33,594 bases of DNA from Ferrovibrio sp. (GTDB lineage Bacteria; Pseudomonadota; Alphaproteobacteria; Ferrovibrionales; Ferrovibrionaceae), in contig NZ_JAOZVR010000111.1 in NCBI RefSeq assembly GCF_025869515.1, forward strand, positions 1 through 33,594, read 5' to 3'. Numbering within the stretch: the stretch's first letter is position 1; every line of letters starts with the position of its first letter. Both the position numbers and the translations under genes were made by a program. Below, in pieces: positions 1 to 7,963 of this stretch. Under the pieces are notes generated by a model. The model had not been told where the DNA came from. It saw nothing but the letters and a program-made list of their open reading frames with translations, and did no database searches.

Positions 1-1
1 A

Positions 2-421
2 GCACCGGTCCGGGCCGCCGACGCGGTCGCCAGCCCGCTCACCAGCCCCGTGGGCCGTTGGAAGACCATCGACGACGAGACCAACACGCCGCGCAGCATT
101 GTCGAGATCAAGGATGTGAACGGCGAATTGCAGGGCCGTATCCTGCAGATTTTCTTCCGGCCCGACGAGAAACCCGATCCGGTCTGCGAGGCCTGCGAGG
201 GCGAACGCAAGGACCAGCCGGTGATCGGCATGACCTTCCTCTGGGGCCTGAAAGCGGACGGCGCCAACGAATGGGCCGGCGGCGGCGTGCTCGATCCGAA
301 GAACGGCAAGATCTACAACGCCAAGGCCAGCCTCACCGAAGCGGGACAGAAGCTGCGCCTGCGCGGCTATATCGGCACGCCGATCCTGGGCCGCACGCAG
401 GTCTGGCTGCGCGAACCCTAA
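2..421 (+). CDS. DUF2147 domain protein (5' truncated by window edge)
   Basis: The frame is open to the left edge, so the true start lies outside the window. The first residues visible read like the end of an export signal and a small linker. From the GRW at about residue 17 the protein matches the DUF2147 family, whose members are small secreted or periplasmic proteins. Visible family-like features are the opening GRWKTIDDET, a CxxC pair (CEAC) in the middle, the GMTFLWGL segment, a W-x-GG-x-(I/V)-L-D-P-x-x-G core (WAGGGVLDPKNG) and the closing LRGYIG...GRTQVWLR. A GTG at 50 is an in-frame start but would remove the leader, so it is unlikely. The function of DUF2147 is not established. The 3' end overlaps the convergent racemase gene by 4 bp. 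Confidence 0.85.
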   Translation, partial: APVRAADAVASPLTSPVGRWKTIDDETNTPRSIVEIKDVNGELQGRILQIFFRPDEKPDPVCEACEGERKDQPVIGMTFLWGLKADGANEWAGGGVLDPKNGKIYNAKASLTEAGQKLRLRGYIGTPILGRTQVWLREP

Positions 422-1161
422 AGGCCCGAGATATATTTCGCCAGCGCGGGCGACAGCCCGATGCTGGGCACCATGGGCGGCGCGGCAAAGGTGCCGACCG
501 TCGCTTTGCCGAGCCTGGCAGACGCCACCGCCTCGGTCATGCGCACGGCCGCCTCGGTGCTGTCGATCACCGGCACGGGCACCTGATTGCGGATCGCAGG
601 GCCGAGCCCGGCGAGACCGGCGCCACCGAGAATCACCGTATCGGCGCCCTCCTCTGCCGCAGTGCAGCAGGCTTTTGCCAGCAGTGCCATCGAGCCTTGC
701 GGGTCGCGGGCGATATCGCCGCCGGTCGGCGCCACGGTCTGCACCGAAGCCAGGCGGTCGCTCAAGCCCCGGCTGGCGACGAATTCATGCAGCATCGGGC
801 CCCAGCGATCACCGCCGGTGACAATGCCGAAGCGTTTGCCCAGGCTGGCCGCCAGCTGGATCGAGGCATCGGCCATGCCGACCACCGGCACGGTGCAGAG
901 TTCGCGCAGGCCATCGAGGCCGGGATCGCCAAAACAGGCGAGCAGCACGGCATCGAAATTATCGTCCGCATGCTCGGCCCAGGCATCAAGCGCGGCATGA
1001 GCAGCAATGGCATAGGCACTGCGCGTGGCCACGTAAGCGGCGCCGAAGCGGCCGGTGGCGCCGGCCAGTTCGGTGCCCGGCGCCACCAACCTGCGGGCGA
1101 CGGCAAGCACCATCTCGGTCATCGTCGCCGTGGTGTTGGGATTGATCAGCAGCAGTTTCAT
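418..1161 (-). CDS. Asp/Glu/hydantoin racemase family protein, second Cys replaced by Gly
   Basis: A 247-residue protein of the Asp/Glu racemase superfamily, closest in look to hydantoin/allantoin racemases. It has the N-terminal INPNTT phosphate/carboxylate-type motif (residues 6-11), the first catalytic cysteine in ACFGDPG (C76), and the long alternating alpha/beta pattern of two pseudo-symmetric halves. The second catalytic cysteine, normally in a GCAGM-like motif near residue 180, is a glycine here (LGGAGLAGL). A two-base cofactor-independent racemase needs both, so the enzyme may be a one-sided isomerase, decarboxylase-like enzyme or binding protein. It is the last gene of the Pot-type importer operon. 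Its ATG shares an A with the stop of the upstream acetyltransferase gene (TGATG), implying translational coupling. Family assignment is firm; substrate unknown. Confidence 0.88.
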   Translation of the reverse strand: MKLLLINPNTTATMTEMVLAVARRLVAPGTELAGATGRFGAAYVATRSAYAIAAHAALDAWAEHADDNFDAVLLACFGDPGLDGLRELCTVPVVGMADASIQLAASLGKRFGIVTGGDRWGPMLHEFVASRGLSDRLASVQTVAPTGGDIARDPQGSMALLAKACCTAAEEGADTVILGGAGLAGLGPAIRNQVPVPVIDSTEAAVRMTEAVASARLGKATVGTFAAPPMVPSIGLSPALAKYISGL

Positions 1162-2012
1162 CAGCCGAGCTCGAATGTGGTGATACCGTAAAGCCGCGCG
1201 AGGTCGATCACCGGCGCCGGCCCCTTATACATGCGCGCCGTCTCGAAGTCCGGCTTCAGGCCGGCGCTTTCGGCCAGCTTCACGGCATCTGCATTGGTTT
1301 CCGGCACATCGAGCCAGACCTGGCCTCTATTCTCTATGGCAATGCCGTCGCACAGTCCGGCCAGCAGCGCCGAGGCGACAGCCGGCGTGGCGGCATAAAG
1401 CGGCCCGATCTTGTGGCCGCTGCGGCAGGGCCGGATCACGCCAAGGCCGGCCAGTTCGCCATCCTGCAGACAGGCCAGGGCATGGTGGCCCGGCGCGGTG
1501 AGCCAGGCAGACAGGAAGCCGTCACGCGGCGCCGGGAAGAAGCGGCGGTCGTACTCCAGCAGCCTGTCGAAGCCGATGCTGCGTGCATCCACCAGCGGCA
1601 GCGCCGCCTTGCCGAAATCCGGCAAGCCGCCGTAGCGGATGTTGCGATGGGCGAGCGTAAAGCCGGATTTGCGGTAGTTGTCCTGCTGCGCCAGCACGCC
1701 ATCGAGGCCGACCACGCGTTCGCCCAGATGCTGCAGGCCGGCCTGCCAGACCGCTATGCCCCTGCCCTTGCCGCGCCAGGCCGGCGCGGCGATGTAGAAA
1801 CCGAGGAAACCGTAACGGTGGCCGTAGCGCACCACCGAGATGCAGGCGACCGGGTCGCCATCCTGCAGGCCGACCAGGAAACCGCCTGGATCGGCGGCAT
1901 GGAAGATACCGGCATCGCTCAGGCCCGGATTCCAGCCCTCGGCGGCGGCCCAGTCGACCGCGAGATCGAACTGGGCGCGGCTCATCACCTGAATCGAGAA
2001 ACCGGCAGTCAT
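1161..2012 (-). CDS. GNAT family N-acetyltransferase with Acetyltransf_18-like C-terminal domain
   Basis: A 283-residue two-domain acetyltransferase. The N-terminal GNAT domain (about 1-130) has the acetyl-CoA pyrophosphate-binding motif RGKGRG (residues 80-85) after the beta4 strand FLGFYI. The C-terminal part (about 140-280), with HKIGPLYA and a closing RMYKGP, resembles the second domain of YitH-type proteins (Acetyltransf_18). The acceptor is not deducible; its place between a Pot-type importer and a racemase suggests a small amine or amino acid. It lies 25 nt after the permease gene in the same direction and is probably cotranscribed. No clear Shine-Dalgarno precedes the ATG at 2012, so the start is less sure; an ATG nine codons downstream is the alternative. 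Confidence 0.87.
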   Translation of the reverse strand: MTAGFSIQVMSRAQFDLAVDWAAAEGWNPGLSDAGIFHAADPGGFLVGLQDGDPVACISVVRYGHRYGFLGFYIAAPAWRGKGRGIAVWQAGLQHLGERVVGLDGVLAQQDNYRKSGFTLAHRNIRYGGLPDFGKAALPLVDARSIGFDRLLEYDRRFFPAPRDGFLSAWLTAPGHHALACLQDGELAGLGVIRPCRSGHKIGPLYAATPAVASALLAGLCDGIAIENRGQVWLDVPETNADAVKLAESAGLKPDFETARMYKGPAPVIDLARLYGITTFELG

Positions 2013-2037
2013 GCGAAAAGCTTAAACACAGTATCGC

Positions 2038-2880
2038 TCAGACACCATGGCCGGCATCGGAGCCATGCCTCGCCCGGCGCCAGCGCACGAAGGTCACGGC
2101 ACCCAGCGCAAAAATGATGATGATGAAGGAAAATGCGCTGGTGACGGTACCGAGCGCATAGAGCACCGGCGTCGTCACATTGGTGGTCATGGCATAGATT
2201 TCCAGCGGCAGGGTGTTGTCGGTGCCGGCCGTCATCAGGGTGCGGGCGAATTCGTCGTAGGACAGCGTGAGGCCGAACAGCGCGATGCCGATCAGGCTGG
2301 GCAGGATGATCGGGATCACCACATGCCGGATCACCTGCCAGGGCGTGGCGCCGAGATCGCGGGCGGCTTCCTCGTAGGATTTGTTGAAGCGGTTGAAGAT
2401 GGCAAACATAATCAGAAGGCCAAAAGGAAGCGTCCAGGTCAGGTGCGCGCCAAGTGCCGAACCGTACCAGGTGGTGTCCCAGCCGATGATGCGGAACTGC
2501 AGGCCGATGCCGAGGCTGACCAGGATCGACGGCACGATCAGGCTGGCAATCGCCATGTAGAAGATCACGCCGGCGCCTTTGAACCGGTGGCGGAAGGCCA
2601 GGCCGCCGGACAAAGCGATCACCACGGTGAGCAGCATGACGATAACGCCGAGAGAAAAGCTGCGCGCGAAGCTGCCGGCGAAATCGCCGACCATCTGCTT
2701 TTCCGTCAGGTTGCGGAACCAGTTGAGCGACACGCCGCGCATCGGGAAGGTCAGGCCGCCATCGGGTCCCTGGAAGGACAGGATGAAAATGGTCGACATC
2801 GGACCATAGAGGAACAGCACGAAGAGGATGAAGAAGGCGCCGAGCACATAAAAGCTTTTTGGTCGCTTGCGGCCATGCAT
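2038..2880 (-). CDS. Pot-type ABC transporter permease (PotC-like)
   Basis: A 280-residue inner-membrane permease of the spermidine/putrescine/Fe3+ type. It shows about six hydrophobic helices, the first right after a basic N-terminus (RKRPKSF). The cytoplasmic EAA loop that docks on the ATPase reads EEAARDLGATPWQ and is followed by VIPIILPSLIG. The start is placed at ATG 2880, which has AAGGAA eight nt upstream; it begins 2 nt after the stop of the partner permease. A longer open frame exists upstream but overlaps that partner and has no membrane-protein character. Together with the PotB-like permease it should form the heterodimeric channel. Polyamines are the family's classic substrate, but the downstream racemase and GNAT genes leave the solute open. 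Confidence 0.92.
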   Translation of the reverse strand: MHGRKRPKSFYVLGAFFILFVLFLYGPMSTIFILSFQGPDGGLTFPMRGVSLNWFRNLTEKQMVGDFAGSFARSFSLGVIVMLLTVVIALSGGLAFRHRFKGAGVIFYMAIASLIVPSILVSLGIGLQFRIIGWDTTWYGSALGAHLTWTLPFGLLIMFAIFNRFNKSYEEAARDLGATPWQVIRHVVIPIILPSLIGIALFGLTLSYDEFARTLMTAGTDNTLPLEIYAMTTNVTTPVLYALGTVTSAFSFIIIIFALGAVTFVRWRRARHGSDAGHGV

Positions 2881-2882
2881 GG

Positions 2883-3734
2883 TCAGAGTTCCTTGCGGAT
2901 ATCGACGATGCGCATCATGGCGCCGACCATCAGCAGCACCACGACCAGCAGGATCACCGCATTGGCCGCCGCCGCCGGATACTGCAGCAGCGAAATCGCA
3001 TTTGACATCATCAGGCCGACGGACGCGCTCTGGCCGCCGCTCATGAAGCGCACAGTGACGAAATCGCCCATCACCAGGGTGACCACGAAGATCGAGCCGA
3101 TGGCGATGCCGGGCTTGCACAGCGGAACGATCACACTGGTCAGCACCTGCAGCCCGTTGGCGCCGGCATCATAGGCGGCCTCGATCAGCGAGCGGTCGAT
3201 CCGCATCATCGAATTGAAAATCGGCACGATCATGAACAGCGTGTAGAGATGCACGAAGGCCAGCACCACGGCGAAATCGGAGAACAGCAGGAATTCCAGC
3301 GGCTGGTCGACGATGCCGGCGCCGACCAGGGCCGAATTGAGCAGGCCGTTGCGCCCAAGGAAGGGAATCCAGGAAATCATTCGGATGATGTTCGAGGTCA
3401 GGAACGGCACGGTGCAGATCAGGAAGCAGGCGGTCTGCCAAGTGTCGCTGCGCACATGAAAGGCGAGGAAATAGGCGATGGTGAAGCCGATCGCCAGCGT
3501 CGCCACCCAGACGATGGCGGCATAGCGCAGGGTGTTGAGATAGGTGCGCAGCGTGACCGGGCTGCCGAGCAGTTCCCGGTAATTGGTCAGCACGAAATCG
3601 GGGATGATGCGGGCGAAGTCATAATCCCAGAAGCTGACCACCAGGATGGTCAGGATCGGAATCACCAGGAAGGCGCCGAAGACGAAAGCCAGCGGCGCGA
3701 CCTGGAGATAGGGGATGTAACTCTTGCTCTGCAT
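2883..3734 (-). CDS. Pot-type ABC transporter permease (PotB-like)
   Basis: A 283-residue inner-membrane permease, partner of the following PotC-like protein. The first helix (APLAFVFGAFLVIPILTILV) starts near residue 10, and the EAA loop appears as EAAYDAGANGLQVL followed by VIVPLCKPGIAIG. Two starts are possible. ATG 3734 gives a typical short cytoplasmic N-terminus. GTG 3770 has a better Shine-Dalgarno (GGAAAG), but its first codons would lie inside a perfect 9-bp hairpin. I prefer 3734, because the hairpin looks like an intercistronic element that follows the binding-protein gene. The gene is 51 nt downstream of the binding-protein stop with this choice. Confidence 0.9.
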   Translation of the reverse strand: MQSKSYIPYLQVAPLAFVFGAFLVIPILTILVVSFWDYDFARIIPDFVLTNYRELLGSPVTLRTYLNTLRYAAIVWVATLAIGFTIAYFLAFHVRSDTWQTACFLICTVPFLTSNIIRMISWIPFLGRNGLLNSALVGAGIVDQPLEFLLFSDFAVVLAFVHLYTLFMIVPIFNSMMRIDRSLIEAAYDAGANGLQVLTSVIVPLCKPGIAIGSIFVVTLVMGDFVTVRFMSGGQSASVGLMMSNAISLLQYPAAAANAVILLVVVLLMVGAMMRIVDIRKEL

Positions 3735-3749
3735 CGGGATCGGAGATTG

Positions 3750-3772
3750 CCGTGCGGGCGACACCCGCACGG
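3750..3772 (-). promoter_or_regulatory. Intercistronic stem-loop between binding-protein and permease genes
   Basis: Perfect inverted repeat CCGTGCGGG / CCCGCACGG (9-bp arms, 5-nt loop) lying 13 nt after the binding-protein stop codon. There is no following T-run, so it is not a classic intrinsic terminator. Hairpins at this place in ABC-importer operons commonly stabilise the upstream binding-protein mRNA and lower downstream permease expression; that role is inferred here. Confidence 0.6.
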
Positions 3773-3785
3773 CGCTCTTTCCGTT

Positions 3786-5087
3786 TTAGGCGGCGATGAA
3801 CTCGTTCCATTTCTGGACCATGTAACGGTCCTCGTCCATCACGGCATTCCAGCAGGCGACCTTGCCCATGCGGTTCTCGAAGGAACCGCCGTCGCGCACG
3901 GCGCCGGCCTTCTCGAGCAGCTTGCCATCCGGGCTCATGATATCGGTCTTGGCCGGCTTGCCTTCCATCCAGAAGGCCCATTCATCGGCGCTCATATGCT
4001 GCTTGGCGGTGTCCAGCACGGCAGAGTAATAGCCCTGGCGGTTCAGGTAGGCGCCGACCCAGCCCGACAGGTACCAGTTGATGTATTCATAGGCCGCATC
4101 GAGTTCGAGGCCTGAGAGATGCTTGGCGATGCCGAGGCCGCCGCCCCAGGCGCGATAACCTTCGGCCAGCGGCTGGTAGACGCAGGGGATGCCCTTCGAC
4201 TTCACGGCCGTGACGGCCGGCGACCACATCGACTGGATGATGACTTCACCCGAGGCCATCAGGTTGACCGACTCATCGAAGGTCTTCCAGAAGGCGCGGA
4301 ACTGGCCGGCCTTCTTGGCGGCGGTCATGATCGAGATCGTCTTGTCGATCTCGGCCTTGGTCATGTTGCCCTTGTCGCCGTATTTAATCTCGCCCATCGA
4401 CTCGCAGATCATCGCCGCGTCCATGATGCCGATGGAGGGAATGTTCAGGATGGACGCCTTGCCCTTGAACTTGGGGTCCATGATGTCCTTCCAGTTGGTG
4501 ATCGGACGACCGACCAGATCCGGACGGATGCCGAGCGTATCGGCATTGTAGATCGTCGGGATCATGGTCATCCACTGGGTCTGCGACTTGGCAAACCTGG
4601 TGGAGTCCTTGCCTTCGACGAAGCCGACGCTGTGCGGCGCGGTCCCTTGTGCGATCACGCTGTCGGGCTTGAGCTTGCCATTGAGGAACAGCGGCACGAT
4701 CTTGTCGACATTCTTGATCTTCTTGGTGTCCATCGGCTGCATCACGCCAGCCGGGAACACCTTCTTGCAGATCCAGTATTCGATATCGGCAATGTCAAAA
4801 GACTTGGGCTGCGTGACCGCGCGCTGCGCCACCGCATCGGAGTCAAGCGCGGTCATCTGCAGGGTGATGCCGGTATCGGCCTTGCATTTCTCGGCAATGG
4901 CATTGAGGTTCGACACGCCGGTGCCGAACTGGCGCAGCGTCACATTCTTGATGTTCTGCGCCCAGATCGTGGGAAAGCCGGTGATCGCGCCGCTGCCGGC
5001 GGCCAGGCCGATACCGGCCGCTGCGCCCTTGAGCACGGTACGGCGATTGATGCCACGCGTTCTACCCGCCATCTTGTCCTTACCCAT
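3786..5087 (-). CDS. Tat-exported solute-binding protein of Pot-type ABC importer
   Basis: A 433-residue periplasmic binding protein of the PotD/PotF-like extracellular solute-binding family. The N-terminus has a twin-arginine signal: NRRTVLKG with the arginines at 15-16, a glycine/alanine-rich hydrophobic stretch at 21-38 and a likely cleavage after WAQ near residue 44. The mature part has family-like segments such as FDIADIEYWI, VGFVEGKDS, PTIYNADTLGI and the late YEYINWYLSGWVGAYLNRQGYYSA. The start at ATG 5087 is set by GGAGG six nt upstream and by the Tat signal; longer readings add an unrelated arginine/serine-rich stretch. It follows the ATPase gene by 37 nt. Substrate is not readable from sequence: polyamine-like by family, but unproven. 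Confidence 0.92.
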   Translation of the reverse strand: MGKDKMAGRTRGINRRTVLKGAAAGIGLAAGSGAITGFPTIWAQNIKNVTLRQFGTGVSNLNAIAEKCKADTGITLQMTALDSDAVAQRAVTQPKSFDIADIEYWICKKVFPAGVMQPMDTKKIKNVDKIVPLFLNGKLKPDSVIAQGTAPHSVGFVEGKDSTRFAKSQTQWMTMIPTIYNADTLGIRPDLVGRPITNWKDIMDPKFKGKASILNIPSIGIMDAAMICESMGEIKYGDKGNMTKAEIDKTISIMTAAKKAGQFRAFWKTFDESVNLMASGEVIIQSMWSPAVTAVKSKGIPCVYQPLAEGYRAWGGGLGIAKHLSGLELDAAYEYINWYLSGWVGAYLNRQGYYSAVLDTAKQHMSADEWAFWMEGKPAKTDIMSPDGKLLEKAGAVRDGGSFENRMGKVACWNAVMDEDRYMVQKWNEFIAA

Positions 5088-5124
5088 GTCAGCCTCCGCT
5101 GTGTTGACGCGGCCTGTGCCGCCG

Positions 5125-6150
5125 TTACGCCTCGAGGACGTGGATGTCCTCAAGTTTCCATGACACCGACACCGCATCGCCGAGTGCGACCGGGGCGGCA
5201 AAGAATTTGTTTTCATTCACGGCAACCAGGAACTCGCCCTGATCGACGGCAAAATCGGTGCCGCCATTCGGGCTGATGCCGACATGCACCACGCTGCCGA
5301 GATATTCCACGGCGCGCACCGTGCCACCGAAACCGGCCTCGCCACTGCCCGGCGCCGTCAGCGCGGCGCGATCGGCGCGCACGGAAATGCGTTGCCTGCC
5401 GCCGCCATCCGCCGGCGCCTCGACGATATTGTGGCCGCCGATGAAGCGGGCGACGAAAGCCGTGCGCGGTGTGTTGAACACCGCACGCGCCGAGGCGGCC
5501 TGTTCGATGCGGCCCCTGTTCATCACCACCACCAGGTCGGCCAGCGCCATCGCCTCTTCCTGGCTGTGAGTGACGTGGATGAAGCTGATGCCAAGTTCCT
5601 TCTGCAGACGCTTGAGTTCCTCGCGCATGCGGGCGCGCAGGAAGGGATCCAGCGCCGAAAGCGGTTCGTCCAGCAGCAAGGCGGAAGGCCCGGTGATCAG
5701 CGCGCGGGCCAGCGCGATACGCTGCTGCTGGCCGCCCGACAGCTGCGCCGGAAGGCGCGCGGCATAATCCTGCATATCGACGAGCCGCAGCAGCTCCATC
5801 GCCCGGGCGCGGCGCTCGGCTTTGGCCACACCCTTCATCTTCAGGCTGAAGGCGACGTTGTCGATACAGTCGAGATGCGGGAACAGCGCATAATTCTGGA
5901 ACATCATCGCCGTGCCGCGCCTGGCCGGCGGCAGGTCGTTGATCACCTCGTTGCCAAGCAGGATGTCGCCGTCGGAGACGTCCTCATGGCCGGCGATCAT
6001 GCGCAGCGTGCTGCTCTTGCCGCAGCCGCTCGGCCCCAGCAGGCAACAATAGGTGCCGGCGGGGATTTTCAGGCTGATCGAGTCGACGGCGATGGCGCTG
6101 CCGTAGCGTTTGAGCACCGCCGCCAGCTCGATATCGCCCTTGTCTGCCAT
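5125..6150 (-). CDS. Pot-type ABC transporter ATP-binding protein (PotA-like)
   Basis: A 341-residue ATPase of the PotA/FbpC type. Walker A is GPSGCGKSS (39-47), the Q-loop MMFQNYALF (Q85), the signature LSGGQQQR (137-144), Walker B LLLDEP (158-163) and the switch histidine H195 in IHVTH. The last 110 or so residues form the TOBE-like regulatory region seen in this subfamily. The start at ATG 6150 gives the usual short lead into the first strand, with GAGG just upstream. It is the first gene of a six-gene minus-strand run (ATPase, binding protein, two permeases, GNAT, racemase). An ATPase-first order is common for Pot operons. Confidence 0.93.
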   Translation of the reverse strand: MADKGDIELAAVLKRYGSAIAVDSISLKIPAGTYCCLLGPSGCGKSSTLRMIAGHEDVSDGDILLGNEVINDLPPARRGTAMMFQNYALFPHLDCIDNVAFSLKMKGVAKAERRARAMELLRLVDMQDYAARLPAQLSGGQQQRIALARALITGPSALLLDEPLSALDPFLRARMREELKRLQKELGISFIHVTHSQEEAMALADLVVVMNRGRIEQAASARAVFNTPRTAFVARFIGGHNIVEAPADGGGRQRISVRADRAALTAPGSGEAGFGGTVRAVEYLGSVVHVGISPNGGTDFAVDQGEFLVAVNENKFFAAPVALGDAVSVSWKLEDIHVLEA

Positions 6151-6340
6151 TGCCTCATCCGCACCGGTTTGGTTGCGGGTTGATGATGCAAGGCAGATGC
6201 CAGCCGCCGGTTGCAGGCGCATTTTGCCGCATCGGCCGGAATCGTATGCAATCCATGTATCCAAACACCGAAGTGGCCGGCGTTTGGCTGGCTAATATTT
6301 GGGCGAAAGCAGCGCGTTTGCTTGGTAAAACGGCGGCAGG
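6151..6340 (-). promoter_or_regulatory. Upstream region of the Pot-type operon with TTGSATAC direct repeat
   Basis: A 190-bp gap between the CoA-transferase beta gene and the Pot ATPase gene. Read on the minus strand it holds a direct repeat TTGGATAC-ATGGA-TTGCATAC (plus coordinates 6244-6264, 13-nt period), about 95-115 bp upstream of the ATPase ATG. This is a plausible regulator site or promoter element. No convincing -35/-10 pair could be fixed by eye, and I see no terminator hairpin with a T-tract after the CoA-transferase gene. Confidence 0.35.
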
Positions 6341-7096
6341 CTAGTCACCCGCCGCGGCCAGATCTGGAAACACCTGGGCGACAAAGCGCGGGTAGGTTTC
6401 CGCAATTTCCCGGGCAATCCGTGTCCGCAGCAGCGTCAGGATATCGGCATCGGGTGCGGCCGTGGCCGCAACACTGGCCGGGCAATCGAAGTCGAAGCCG
6501 GTATGGTCGCGCACCTCCTCCACGCTGTGGCCGGGATGCACGCTCTCCAGCCGGAAGCGGCGCTTGTCGCGGTCGAAGGCGAACCAGCAGAGATTGGTGA
6601 GCAGGCCGATCGGGCCGCCGGGGCGATAGGTGCCGTCATTCTTCGGCCCGGCTGAGGAAATGAAATCGACCTTCGGCACCAGCACGCGGCGTGAATGTTC
6701 CTCGCGGAACAGGATCACGCGTGGCACCAGATAATACAGGTAGCCCGAACCGAACGAGCCGGGCCAGCGCACGTCCGTCTGCGGATAGACCCCGCCGGCC
6801 CCCACCAGATTGATATTGGCCTCGCCGTCGATCTGGCCGCCGCCGAGGAAAAATGCATCGAGCCGCCCCTGCCCGGCCAGATCGAAGAGTTCGACGCCGC
6901 CATCGCAGAGGAAATCGTTGCGCACGCTGCCCAGCACGTTGACGCGCATGTGGCCGCCGGACTGCGCGCGGGCCAGCAAGGCACCGGCGCCCGGGATCGG
7001 CGAGGACGCACCGGTGGCGACCAGCCGGCAGCCTTGCAGCAGGCGGGCGATGGTAGTGATCAGCAGTTCCTGGCGGCTGAACGGCAAGGCGGTCAT
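6341..7096 (-). CDS. CoA-transferase family I beta subunit (IpdB/GctB-like)
   Basis: A 251-residue partner of the adjacent alpha subunit. The fold is that of family I CoA-transferase beta subunits, and from memory the look is closest to IpdB-type proteins: a GGGQID-GEANIN core (86-96), a FISSAGPKNDGTYR segment and a late VHPGHSVEEVRDHTGF. The S-E-N-G motif that carries the catalytic glutamate in acetate/3-oxoacid CoA-transferases is not visible. IpdB also lacks it, and IpdAB is a CoA-dependent ring hydrolase rather than a transferase. So a hydrolase-like reaction is possible. ATG 7096 shares its A with the alpha-subunit stop (TGATG), arguing for a 1:1 complex. The substrate is unknown. Confidence 0.82.
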   Translation of the reverse strand: MTALPFSRQELLITTIARLLQGCRLVATGASSPIPGAGALLARAQSGGHMRVNVLGSVRNDFLCDGGVELFDLAGQGRLDAFFLGGGQIDGEANINLVGAGGVYPQTDVRWPGSFGSGYLYYLVPRVILFREEHSRRVLVPKVDFISSAGPKNDGTYRPGGPIGLLTNLCWFAFDRDKRRFRLESVHPGHSVEEVRDHTGFDFDCPASVAATAAPDADILTLLRTRIAREIAETYPRFVAQVFPDLAAAGD

Positions 7097-7950
7097 CACT
7101 CGGCCGCCTTCCGGTCATGCACGAACTCATCGCAATAGCGGGCAAAGCCTTCGGCCGTGCGCGCCATCTCGCCATACAGTTTCAGATGCGCCTCGTCATA
7201 CTCATAGATATCCCACAGCTTGAGCGGCCAGGCGCCGCGCGGCACCTCGGCAATGCCGCCGATATAGGCGGCGGTCAGCGTGCCGGCCGCACTCTCCTCG
7301 CTAGCCAGCAGATCGACATCGCGGATTTCCTCGACCGTCACCAGCGAGGCCGTGGAAGCATGCGCCATCGCCACCAACTCGCGACGGCGACCGATGAAGA
7401 CATTGCCATTGCGGTCGGCAAAGGGCGCGTGGAAGACGGCGAAATCCGGTTTGATCGCCGGCAGCAGCACGATGGGGTCGTTGTGTTTCTCGAACGGATT
7501 GTCGATCACCTGCCAGTCCGGCCGGTTCTTCAGCAGATCGGTGCCGAGCAGGCCGCGCAACGGCATGAAGGGCAGGCCCTTGCCGGCAGCCTGGATCGCG
7601 GCATGCACGGCCGGACAGGTGGCATCCATCATGCGGAACTGTTTCGCCCTGAGCGCGGCCTGGAAGCGGTGCGCGGTGCCGTATTCGCCGAGCGTGATTG
7701 CCGAGGTTTCCACCGTGCCGATGCAGCCGGCGCCAGCCAGCATGTCGACCTGCAGGCCGGAGATCGGCACGCAGACCACATGAAGGTCGCGCAAGGACCG
7801 GCGGATCATCGCCCGGGTCAGCGCCATGGCGACGCCGGAATAATCCGGCGGCACCGCGATCTTGGCGCCATGCGGAATCTGGGCTGCCAGCCGGTCGAGG
7901 TCCTGCAACGGCACCTGGCCAATGAGATTCGGCCCAAGTTCTTTGGTCAT
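7096..7950 (-). CDS. CoA-transferase family I alpha subunit (IpdA/GctA-like)
   Basis: A 284-residue CoA-transferase alpha-subunit family protein. Recognisable segments are the early IPHGAKIAVPPDYSGVAMALTRAM, the central GCIGTVETSAITLGEYG, AAGKGLPFMPLRGLLGTDL (122-140) and KPDFAVFHAPFADRNGNV, a strand-turn typical of these subunits. The start at ATG 7950 has GGAGGA seven nt upstream; an ATG further upstream gives a charged, unconserved leader. From memory of IpdA, the stretch before the LPF-MPLRG segment should carry the catalytic glutamate; here it reads MMDATCP, without an obvious equivalent. It lies 101 nt downstream of the amino-acid permease operon, behind a strong hairpin, so expression may be partly independent. 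Confidence 0.82.
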   Translation of the reverse strand: MTKELGPNLIGQVPLQDLDRLAAQIPHGAKIAVPPDYSGVAMALTRAMIRRSLRDLHVVCVPISGLQVDMLAGAGCIGTVETSAITLGEYGTAHRFQAALRAKQFRMMDATCPAVHAAIQAAGKGLPFMPLRGLLGTDLLKNRPDWQVIDNPFEKHNDPIVLLPAIKPDFAVFHAPFADRNGNVFIGRRRELVAMAHASTASLVTVEEIRDVDLLASEESAAGTLTAAYIGGIAEVPRGAWPLKLWDIYEYDEAHLKLYGEMARTAEGFARYCDEFVHDRKAAE

Positions 7951-7963
7951 CGCGCGTTCCTCC

